Origin: an uncultured Pseudomonadota bacterium
GTDB taxonomy: Bacteria; Pseudomonadota; Gammaproteobacteria; Burkholderiales; Eutrophovitaceae
DNA length: 9,969 bases
NCBI GenBank assembly: GCA_913057845.1
Contig: CAJXPC010000041.1
Span: forward strand, 1 to 9,969
Direction: 5' to 3'
Part shown: positions 1 through 5,570 of the stretch, piece by piece
Position numbering within the stretch: position 1 is the stretch's first letter
How the letters are laid out: each line of letters begins with the position of its first letter
Notes under the pieces: generated by a model
The model's input: the letters and a program-made list of their open reading frames with translations, nothing else
Databases searched by the model: none
Told to the model about the DNA's origin: nothing
Position numbers and translations under genes: made by a program

Positions 1-47
1 GAGATGTAGAGAGGTCTCGTGGGCTCGGAGATGTGTATAAGAGACAG
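1..47 (+). other. Nextera i7 library adapter remnant (artefact)
   Basis: This is synthetic sequence, not genome. Bases 1-5 (GAGAT) match the end of the Illumina P7 arm. Bases 6-13 (GTAGAGAG) match an 8-base Nextera i7 index, which I recall as N707 in adapter orientation. Bases 14-28 (GTCTCGTGGGCTCGG) are the Nextera read-2 handle, and 29-47 (AGATGTGTATAAGAGACAG) are the 19-bp Tn5 mosaic end. The order and spacing are exactly those of a tagmentation library molecule, so genomic DNA starts at base 48. It should not be read as a natural Tn5/IS50 end: the handle and index exist only in library oligos. Confidence 0.97.
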
Positions 48-199
48 ATTTAGAAGAGGTTACAGACGACGATTTGAGTACCGCAAAAAGGCAGTTAGCT
101 CAGATGCTCATGCAGCAACAGATGAGCGCATACATTGCAAGTCTGCGTGAAAATGCGAATGTTCGTATCAAAAGCGACTCGGAGAGTCTTAATAACTAG
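48..199 (+). CDS. ppiD: PpiD-type periplasmic peptidyl-prolyl isomerase/chaperone, C-terminal fragment
   Basis: The open frame runs from the adapter junction to TAG at 197-199 and gives the last 49 residues of a protein whose start is lost. The visible part is a helical tail containing TAKRQLAQMLMQQQ, then MSAYIASLRENANVRIK and a short polar end. This matches the C-terminal end typical of PpiD (SurA_N_3 family): a Q-rich helix, then Y-x-x-x-L-R and a short beta-like end. PpiD is an inner-membrane-anchored periplasmic foldase working near the Sec translocon on newly exported proteins. The parvulin domain itself is not in the window. Context supports the call: ppiD next to fabI is a common arrangement in pseudomonads. 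It converges on fabI with only 17 bases between stop codons and no clear hairpin terminator. The fragment alone could be another SurA_N-type protein. Confidence 0.8.
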
Positions 200-216
200 T
201 CAAATTAGTTACCGGA

Positions 217-1005
217 TTAGTCTAATGGGGCTACTCCGGCAGTGTTAAAACCTGCATCAACGTACGTTATTTCCCCAGTAATACCGCTTGCTAAATCACT
301 AAGAAGAAAAGCAGCGGCGTTCCCAACTTCCTCGGTGGTTACATTTCTTTTCAAAGGGGCTGTTTTAGCTGCAAATGACAGTAGTTTGGAGAAGCTTCCA
401 ATACCTGCGGCAGCCAAGGTTTTGATTGGGCCTGCAGAGATCGCATTGACCCGGATATTGTCGGAGCCAAGGCTATGAGCCATGTAGCGCACATTAGCTT
501 CAAGACTGGCCTTTGCCAAGCCCATGACGTTGTAGCTGGGAAATGCTCGTTGTGACCCTAAATACGTCAATGCCAGTAGTGACGCATTGCGTCCCACCAT
601 TAATGGATGAGCTGCTTGAGCGAGGGCTGAGAAGCTGTAAGAGCTGATGTCATGGGCAACTTGAAATGCTTCCCTCGTCACGGAGTCAAGATAGCTACCG
701 CTTAATGATTCTCTTGGCGCAAATGCAATTGAGTGCACGAGCCCATCAAGGTGTCCCCACTCAGTCTTTAATGAATCGAAAAGCGCATGAATTTCTTCGT
801 CGCTGCCAACATCGCAGGGGAGTACGAGGTCGGTATTAAAGTCCTTCGCAAGATCTCTAACTCTTTTTTCTATTTTCTCACCGCCTGCGTAACTGAACGC
901 GAGGGTAGCCCCTTCCCGCATGGCCGCTTTAGCAATCCCATAAGCGATTGACCGATTGCTTAGAAGGCCCGTAATTAATAATTTTTTGTAAGTAAGGAGT
1001 CCCAT
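217..1005 (-). CDS. fabI: Enoyl-[acyl-carrier-protein] reductase (NADH), FabI
   Basis: Catalyses the last step of each fatty-acid elongation cycle in the cytoplasm, reducing trans-2-enoyl-ACP to acyl-ACP with NAD(P)H. The 262-residue product equals the E. coli FabI length. It is a divergent short-chain dehydrogenase: the nucleotide-binding loop ITGLLSNRSIAYGIA is at about 11-25, HSIAFAPRE at 91-99, and the FabI active-site pattern Y148-(9)-Y158-(6)-K165 corresponds to E. coli Tyr146/Tyr156/Lys163. The wider spacing Y-x6-K separates FabI from ordinary SDRs such as FabG. The C-terminal GEITYVDAGF (244-253) is also typical. The ATG start gives the standard N-terminus MGLLTYKK, though the Shine-Dalgarno is weak. 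It lies 32 bases downstream of mltD on the same strand. This is the target enzyme of triclosan and isoniazid-like inhibitors; the catalytic set looks intact. Confidence 0.96.
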   Translation of the reverse strand: MGLLTYKKLLITGLLSNRSIAYGIAKAAMREGATLAFSYAGGEKIEKRVRDLAKDFNTDLVLPCDVGSDEEIHALFDSLKTEWGHLDGLVHSIAFAPRESLSGSYLDSVTREAFQVAHDISSYSFSALAQAAHPLMVGRNASLLALTYLGSQRAFPSYNVMGLAKASLEANVRYMAHSLGSDNIRVNAISAGPIKTLAAAGIGSFSKLLSFAAKTAPLKRNVTTEEVGNAAAFLLSDLASGITGEITYVDAGFNTAGVAPLD

Positions 1006-1037
1006 TGATTTACCATTTGATAATTGTGGTCGTTATT

Positions 1038-2636
1038 TTAACGCCCTAGCATCTGAGATACACTCGGAATTGTAAAGTCTTTATAAATGACTAATTTTTG
1101 AGCTACTCGTATCGAGGACCCACTCAGCTTATTCCACGTTTTAAGCGCCTTGATGGATACTCCGTAGCGTTTAGCGATTCCAGAGAGAGTATCTCCCGAT
1201 TTAATTCGATAAACGATCTCTTTGCCATACAGTGAGTTGGGTTGAGAGAACTCAGGAAGCTGCCAGGTTTCATTTAGATTCGAGGGCTGTGACTCGGAGG
1301 GCCAAGGTACAAGTACCGATTGTCCTATCTGTATCGGGAAATATGGTTTTAAGCCATTGATGGCGCGGAGCTTGTCGACGCTGATGTTGAATTGCTTAGC
1401 CGTCTGAGAAAGCGTATCTCCTTTTTTGAATTGGTAGGTCCCCCAGCTTAGTAATGGGGCTTTATGATTATTTAGATTCTTTTTAAATATTTCCGTCCGA
1501 TCGCTCGGGATGAGCATTAAGCTCCCCCCATCTGTTGTGAAGATTGGGCGATTATGTGACGGGTTCAGCATTTCAAATTCTTCTATATCAATGTCTGCAA
1601 ATTTAGCGGCTAATTTTATATCTATGAGGTTAGAGACGTGTACAGGTGTGAAATATGCATAGTCCGCCACATGTGGTAATGCCAGAGAACCTGCGTGTGC
1701 TTCAAGGATAATGTTTTTAATGGCTTGTAGTTTGGGGACATAATTTCTTGTCTCTTTTGGCATTTTTAGGTCGAAATATGTGGTTCCTTTGCCTCGCTTC
1801 TTGTTGCGTTTAATCGCTCGCCTCAGCCCATTTTCTCCCCAATTATATGCCGCCAAAACAAGCTGCCAGTCATTGAACTCGGCATGTAATGTTTCCAGGT
1901 AGTCCAGTGCTGCTGTAGTGGATGCAATAACATCTCTTCGCTCATCACGCCACCAGGTTTGTTCTAGGCCGTAATTTTTGCCTGTCGATGGTATAAATTG
2001 CCATAGGCCAGCGGCGTGTGCTCGAGAGTAGGCCACTGGGTAGTATGCGCTCTCGACCATGGGAAGTAAGGCCAACTCGGTTGGCATATTTCTTTTCTCT
2101 ATTTCAGCCAGGATATGGTGCATGTACTTCTGGCTGCGGTTAAAGATGCGTGCTACATAATCAAGATTACTCTTATAGCGTTTTTCGTAATTATGTACGC
2201 GCTTACCTTGAGCGTTTTTATGGATGAATAATTTTTGATCTATTCGTATTAATGATCCGTTTAGTTTATTCCAGGTTTTTAGCGCTCTTACGGTTACCCC
2301 ATAGCGTTTAGCAACGCCAGAGAGTGTGTCTCCTCGCTCTACTCGATAAATGATTTCTTTTTCGCCATAAAGGATGTCGGGCATGCCAAATCCGTCTATG
2401 ACACGGGGCCAAATGCTGGGGATTGAGTCCAGTGATACTTCCTGTGAGCCATTTTGCGCATCGAGATCGATATAGTTGAACGACCAGAAACTCACCGTTT
2501 TTATGTCATGTTCAGTGAGGAATTTTCGAACAATTTCTTGATCGGTCTTATCAAGAGCTGGATCCGCAAGAGCAGTATTTAGTGCGATACAAGCAATGAG
2601 GGCTGAGATTAATGACAATTTATTTTGGAGATGCAT
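1038..2636 (-). CDS. mltD: Membrane-bound lytic murein transglycosylase D with three LysM domains
   Basis: Cleaves the MurNAc-GlcNAc bond of peptidoglycan to a 1,6-anhydro product in the periplasm. Residues are numbered from the upstream TTG (2654); the ATG at residue 7 (2636) is the preferred start because it opens directly into a signal peptide (h-region about 13-27, ALA|DP cleavage at 30/31). LIAC at 19-22 could instead be a lipobox, as in E. coli MltD, but hydrophobic residues continue after the Cys. The SLT domain is at about 168-290, with catalytic E201 in MVESAYYP, then GLWQFIPSTG (216-225) and AYNWGENGL (269-277). LysM domains lie at about 101-146, 407-450 and 480-525. The first is unusual: it sits between the MltD N-terminal segment (ending DGFGMPDI) and the SLT domain, and closely resembles the last. 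It is 33 bases downstream of gloB when started at 2636. Confidence 0.94.
   Translation of the reverse strand: MHLQNKLSLISALIACIALNTALADPALDKTDQEIVRKFLTEHDIKTVSFWSFNYIDLDAQNGSQEVSLDSIPSIWPRVIDGFGMPDILYGEKEIIYRVERGDTLSGVAKRYGVTVRALKTWNKLNGSLIRIDQKLFIHKNAQGKRVHNYEKRYKSNLDYVARIFNRSQKYMHHILAEIEKRNMPTELALLPMVESAYYPVAYSRAHAAGLWQFIPSTGKNYGLEQTWWRDERRDVIASTTAALDYLETLHAEFNDWQLVLAAYNWGENGLRRAIKRNKKRGKGTTYFDLKMPKETRNYVPKLQAIKNIILEAHAGSLALPHVADYAYFTPVHVSNLIDIKLAAKFADIDIEEFEMLNPSHNRPIFTTDGGSLMLIPSDRTEIFKKNLNNHKAPLLSWGTYQFKKGDTLSQTAKQFNISVDKLRAINGLKPYFPIQIGQSVLVPWPSESQPSNLNETWQLPEFSQPNSLYGKEIVYRIKSGDTLSGIAKRYGVSIKALKTWNKLSGSSIRVAQKLVIYKDFTIPSVSQMLGR
1080..1232 (-). repeat. Intragenic LysM repeat, copy at MltD C-terminus
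   Basis: Encodes MltD residues 475-525, the C-terminal LysM module with its lead-in LYGKE. Aligned by eye to residues 95-146 it is identical at about 37 of 51 positions, including GDTLSG, AKRYGV and ALKTWNKL. The DNA copies are in direct orientation on the - strand and differ at many third positions, so the duplication is not recent. Confidence 0.85.
2217..2372 (-). repeat. Intragenic LysM repeat, copy inserted before the SLT domain of MltD
   Basis: Encodes MltD residues 95-146, starting LYGEKEIIYR. It is the near-copy of the C-terminal LysM at 1080-1232. The similarity includes the linker residues LYG before the LysM fold, indicating that a module with its linker was copied. It is much closer to the C-terminal LysM than to the middle one (residues 407-450). 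Confidence 0.85.
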
Positions 2637-2669
2637 AGTTGTGGCGCTATTCAAACAGTGATCTTGAGG

Positions 2670-3440
2670 CTAAAAATCATTTTTCCATTTTCTTATCGTA
2701 GCAAATACTTCTACCGCATTAGAGAGTGTTTCGTGCGCCTTAGCTTGCGCCGCTTGGATAACCGTTGGCTCGTTACACCGAAGGAATGGGTTCACAGATT
2801 TTTCAAACCCAATTGATGTTGGTAAGGAAATTTGTTGGTTCGACATTTTAAAATTAATCAGATGTTCATAATCAGCCAATGCCGAGTTATTCGGTTCCAA
2901 TGCGCGAGCAAATTTAATGTTGGATAGTGTGTACTCATGAGTGCAGTAAACCTCCGTCGAGTCAGGTAAATGCGCAAGCTTTTCCAGGGACTGAAACATT
3001 TGTGGTGGGGTGCCTTCAAAGATTCTCCCGCATCCACATGAGAACAGAGTATCCCCACAAAACACCCGTTTATCATCAAAATAGGCAATGTGTCCTGACG
3101 TATGTCCAGGTATATCAAGGATGTTAAACGTGAGGTCTAATTGGTCAAACCTCACTTCGTCGCCTTCAACGAGCTGGTGCGTTATCTCAGGAATACTTTC
3201 GGTCTTAGGCCCATACACAGGCACATTACACTTATCAATGATATTCAGGATCCCCCCGACGTGATCGGCGTGATGGTGCGTGATCAGAATAGCGGATAGA
3301 GCCAGCTTTCTGGATGCTAAGAATTCCAGAACAGGTAGTGAATCACCGGGGTCAACAATCACTGCGTGCGTTTGATTATGGATTGTCCAAATGTAATTGT
3401 CTTGGAAGGCCTTAACCGGATAGACTTGCGTATTATTCAT
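2670..3440 (-). CDS. gloB: Hydroxyacylglutathione hydrolase (glyoxalase II)
   Basis: Hydrolyses S-lactoylglutathione to D-lactate and glutathione, the second step of methylglyoxal detoxification in the cytoplasm. The 256-residue product has the full metallo-beta-lactamase fold: THHHADH at 54-60 (H55, H57, D59, H60), H113 in PGHTSGH, the bridging D130 in FCGDTLFSCGCGRIFEG, and H168 in CTHEYTLSNIKFA. The C-terminal glyoxalase II helical domain ends with the family motif NPFLRCNEP (217-225). All six to seven metal ligands are present, so the enzyme should be active. The ATG start follows a modest purine stretch (GAGAG). It is divergent from the methyltransferase-like gene with only 30 bases between starts, and lies upstream of mltD on the same strand. 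This gloB/methyltransferase/rnhA/dnaQ neighbourhood is recurrent in gammaproteobacteria. Confidence 0.96.
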   Translation of the reverse strand: MNNTQVYPVKAFQDNYIWTIHNQTHAVIVDPGDSLPVLEFLASRKLALSAILITHHHADHVGGILNIIDKCNVPVYGPKTESIPEITHQLVEGDEVRFDQLDLTFNILDIPGHTSGHIAYFDDKRVFCGDTLFSCGCGRIFEGTPPQMFQSLEKLAHLPDSTEVYCTHEYTLSNIKFARALEPNNSALADYEHLINFKMSNQQISLPTSIGFEKSVNPFLRCNEPTVIQAAQAKAHETLSNAVEVFATIRKWKNDF

Positions 3441-3470
3441 ATACTCTCATCTTTGATGCCAGCAGATTAA

Positions 3471-4226
3471 ATGTCAACACGTGAGGATAAAGTAAATTTA
3501 GTCGATTGTTTTTCAGGGTCTTTAGGAAAAGATCTGCTGGGTGCAGAGCGACCCATATTTGACGGTATGGTCTCAGATGTTTTTGGATTCAACGCTGTTC
3601 AAGTTGGTTTTCCTCAGCACGACTTTTTAGCCCATAGTCGTATTCCTAATAAGTTTGTGATGTCTGAATCGTCCTTCGGTCAGATTCGAGGGCTACCTCA
3701 TCAAAATCCCATAAAATCGAACTCAATAGACTTGGTGGTTTTACCGCATGGCTTAGAGTTCAGCATAAACCCACATGGGGTTGTCAGAGAGATTGAGAGA
3801 ATTCTGGTGCCTGGTGGTTCGCTGGTGCTGTCAGCATTTAATCCTATGAGCCTTTGGGGCGTACGTCACCTTTTGAAGAAATGCACGGTTAAGGAAAATG
3901 GTGTTCCAACAGAGTTGTTAAGTTTGTGGCGCGTTAAAGATTGGTTAAAGTTGTTGAGTATTGAAGTAGAGGCTGGACGGTGGGGGTTTTATCGTGCACC
4001 TATTCATTCTGACAAATGGCGTGAGCGGTTTTTATTTATGGAATCTGCGGGAGATCGATGGTGGCCTATATTGGGTGGGGTTTATATGCTTAAAGGTGTA
4101 AAAAAGGTTCGAGGTATGCGTTTATCAATAGATCGTTGGCCTTCTTACCGGTCGGTTCGACACGTGGCCGGATCAACGCATAAGGAAACTGCAAAGGTGA
4201 TTGAGCTTGGTGGGGTGGATGAATGA
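3471..4226 (+). CDS. SAM-dependent methyltransferase-like protein (class I fold), substrate unknown
   Basis: A 251-residue protein of the Methyltransf_11-like family found between gloB and rnhA in many gammaproteobacteria. The second half of the Rossmann-like core is clear: [13 protein letters not shown] at 85-97 (motif II/III region), [11 protein letters not shown] at 106-116 (the helix and turn before strand 5), and [15 protein letters not shown] at 118-132. The first half is less normal. Where a typical family member has the glycine-rich ExGxGxG SAM loop, this protein reads [14 protein letters not shown] (38-51), with a single Gly in the right region. SAM binding is therefore uncertain; it may be a degenerate or non-catalytic member. 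The start ATG has a weak RBS. Its stop overlaps the rnhA start (ATGA at 4223-4226), implying translational coupling. No substrate can be named. Confidence 0.85.
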   Translation: MSTREDKVNLVDCFSGSLGKDLLGAERPIFDGMVSDVFGFNAVQVGFPQHDFLAHSRIPNKFVMSESSFGQIRGLPHQNPIKSNSIDLVVLPHGLEFSINPHGVVREIERILVPGGSLVLSAFNPMSLWGVRHLLKKCTVKENGVPTELLSLWRVKDWLKLLSIEVEAGRWGFYRAPIHSDKWRERFLFMESAGDRWWPILGGVYMLKGVKKVRGMRLSIDRWPSYRSVRHVAGSTHKETAKVIELGGVDE

Positions 4227-4672
4227 CGGCTAAGAGCACAATTGATATCTATACTGATGGTGCGTGCAAGGGCAATCCTGGTCCTGGTGGATGGGGAGCG
4301 TATCTGATATCTGGAGCGCATGAAAAGGAAATATTCGGAGGTGAGGCTGAAACTACAAATAATCGGATGGAGTTAACGGCGGTCATTGAGGCGCTACGAA
4401 TGCTTAAGAATCCGTCAAAAATTCGTTTATTTATTGATTCGCAGTATGTGAAAAATGGTATTAATCTGTGGATTTCTAACTGGAAGAAGACGGGTTGGAA
4501 AACAAGCAATAAAAAACCTGTGAAAAACGTTGATTTATGGATGATGCTTGATGAACTCGTCCCTCGACATGAGATCGAATGGATATGGGTAAAAGGGCAT
4601 GCTGGGAATTTAGGTAATGAGCGCGCTGATGATCTGGCCAATCGAGGCGTCCCGATTCGAATCGCTGATTAG
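4223..4672 (+). CDS. rnhA: Ribonuclease HI
   Basis: Degrades the RNA strand of RNA-DNA hybrids in the cytoplasm: R-loops and Okazaki primer remnants. At 149 residues it is the usual short bacterial RNase HI, without an N-terminal hybrid-binding domain. The four metal-binding acidic residues are present: D12 in [18 protein letters not shown]50 in [11 protein letters not shown]72 in FIDSQYV and D136 in [10 protein letters not shown]126 in VKGHAGN is the catalytic loop histidine. The basic handle region is recognisable as [19 protein letters not shown] (84-102). The start overlaps the preceding stop by 4 bases. It is followed 21 bases later by dnaQ in the same direction, as in pseudomonads; in E. 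coli the two genes are divergent instead. Confidence 0.98.
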   Translation: MTAKSTIDIYTDGACKGNPGPGGWGAYLISGAHEKEIFGGEAETTNNRMELTAVIEALRMLKNPSKIRLFIDSQYVKNGINLWISNWKKTGWKTSNKKPVKNVDLWMMLDELVPRHEIEWIWVKGHAGNLGNERADDLANRGVPIRIAD

Positions 4673-4681
4673 TCTTATATT

Positions 4682-4687
4682 AAGGAG
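4682..4687 (+). promoter_or_regulatory. Ribosome binding site deciding the GTG start of dnaQ
   Basis: AAGGAG, a strong Shine-Dalgarno, lies 6 bases before GTG at 4694. No ATG is available in frame close by, and the product from GTG begins exactly as DnaQ proteins do (MRYVILDTETTG), so the non-ATG start is well supported. Confidence 0.85.
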
Positions 4688-4693
4688 CATTGC

Positions 4694-5395
4694 GTGCGTT
4701 ACGTCATTTTAGACACAGAGACGACAGGACTGAGCCCGGCAAACGGTCATCGAATTATTGAAATTGCTGCGATTGAGGTCGAGAGTCGAAACGTTACAAA
4801 TAAGGTCTTTCAGGTTTATGTAAATCCACAACGTCTCGTAGAGCCCGAGGCATTTCAAGTTCACGGCTTGAGTGATGAGTTTTTAGAAGACAAGCCGTTG
4901 TTTGATGTCATCGTTAACGACTTGTTGGCATTCGTTAAAGGCACTCAGGTTGTGATTCACAACGCGTCTTTTGATGTTGGTTTTTTGAATATGGAATTTG
5001 AGAAACTAGGGCTTGGTGTATTTACTGAGTATTGTGATGGGGTCATCGACTCTTTGGCTTTGGCGCGACGCCTCCATCCTGGAAGGAGAAATTCACTTGA
5101 TGCGTTGTGTGAGCGGTATTCGATTGATCGCTCGTCCCGAACACTTCACGGCGCTTTAATAGATACGCAGTTGCTTGCTGAAGTTTATTTAGCTATGACG
5201 CGAGGTCAAGATAGTTTATTGAGTGATGACGCTGATGAAGCGCAATTGATATCAAGCCAGGGATCTGAAGTTCCTGAGACTCATGTTCTTGTTGTGAAGG
5301 CATCCAAAGAGGAGCTCAATGCACATGAAAAATATCTGGATCAATTAGAGCGTAGTGAGAATATTAAAGCGGCGTGGACAATCGTAAACGAATAG
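4694..5395 (+). CDS. dnaQ: DNA polymerase III epsilon subunit (3'-5' proofreading exonuclease)
   Basis: The proofreading exonuclease of the replicative polymerase, joined to the alpha and theta subunits in the core. The 233-residue product is close to E. coli epsilon in length. It has the complete DEDDh set: D7 and E9 in ILDTETTG, D94 in IHNASFDVGF, and H152/D157 in LHGALIDTQLLAEVY. QVHGLSDEFL (55-64) is the usual epsilon motif. After the catalytic domain, QDSLLS at 172-177 sits where the beta-clamp-binding peptide of epsilon lies (QTSMAF in E. coli), though the match is loose. A flexible acidic linker then leads to a C-terminal helix (about 205-233) expected to bind the alpha PHP domain. It begins at GTG with a strong RBS. 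Its TAG stop directly abuts the candidate GTG of the next small gene. Confidence 0.97.
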   Translation: MRYVILDTETTGLSPANGHRIIEIAAIEVESRNVTNKVFQVYVNPQRLVEPEAFQVHGLSDEFLEDKPLFDVIVNDLLAFVKGTQVVIHNASFDVGFLNMEFEKLGLGVFTEYCDGVIDSLALARRLHPGRRNSLDALCERYSIDRSSRTLHGALIDTQLLAEVYLAMTRGQDSLLSDDADEAQLISSQGSEVPETHVLVVKASKEELNAHEKYLDQLERSENIKAAWTIVNE

Positions 5396-5563
5396 GTGAG
5401 TCAGTTGGTTAACCTTAAGCCTGCGGGTTATACAAAATCAAATCTGCCTTCCAAGGTATGCGTCACTTGTCGAAAGTCGTTTTCGTGGCGTAAGAAATGG
5501 GCAAGAGATTGGGAGCAGGTGAAATATTGCTCGGAGCGTTGTCGTCGCTCAACCGTGTCGTGA
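5396..5563 (+). CDS. DUF2256 small zinc-ribbon-like protein
   Basis: A 55-residue gene filling the space between dnaQ and the photolyase. It has the DUF2256 pattern: LPSKVCVTC (17-25), then [23 protein letters not shown] (read as F29-S30-WRKKW and V42-KYC-SERCRR). C22-C25 and C45-C49 form a CxxC...CxxxC set that probably binds zinc; the W31-R32-K33-K34-W35 core is the family hallmark. Function is unknown, but DUF2256 genes are repeatedly found next to iron-sulfur cryptochrome/photolyases in marine bacteria, as here. The GTG at 5396 abuts the dnaQ stop with no gap; TTG at 5405, preceded by AGGTGAG, is an alternative giving 52 residues. It ends 7 bases before the photolyase ATG, so co-translation is likely. 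Confidence 0.88.
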   Translation: MSQLVNLKPAGYTKSNLPSKVCVTCRKSFSWRKKWARDWEQVKYCSERCRRSTVS

Positions 5564-5570
5564 GTTGATT

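Noticed and set aside
29..47. 19-bp Tn5 mosaic end, suggesting a natural transposon end
   Set aside because: It is directly preceded by the synthetic read-2 handle and an i7 index, so it is a library adapter.
216..226. Palindrome ATTAGTCTAAT at the ppiD/fabI convergence
   Set aside because: It is short, AT-rich, has a one-base centre and overlaps the end of fabI; no terminator-like U-tract follows.
242..478. 78-codon open frame on the + strand
   Set aside because: It is antisense to fabI, which has a complete active site over the same bases.
2571..2591. Lipoprotein signal (LIAC) in MltD
   Set aside because: The hydrophobic run continues past the cysteine to an ALA|DP signal peptidase I site, so lipidation is possible but not supported enough to annotate.
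4249..4641. 130-codon open frame on the - strand
   Set aside because: It lies wholly opposite rnhA, whose catalytic residues are all in place; the antisense product is Ser/Pro-rich with no recognisable motif.
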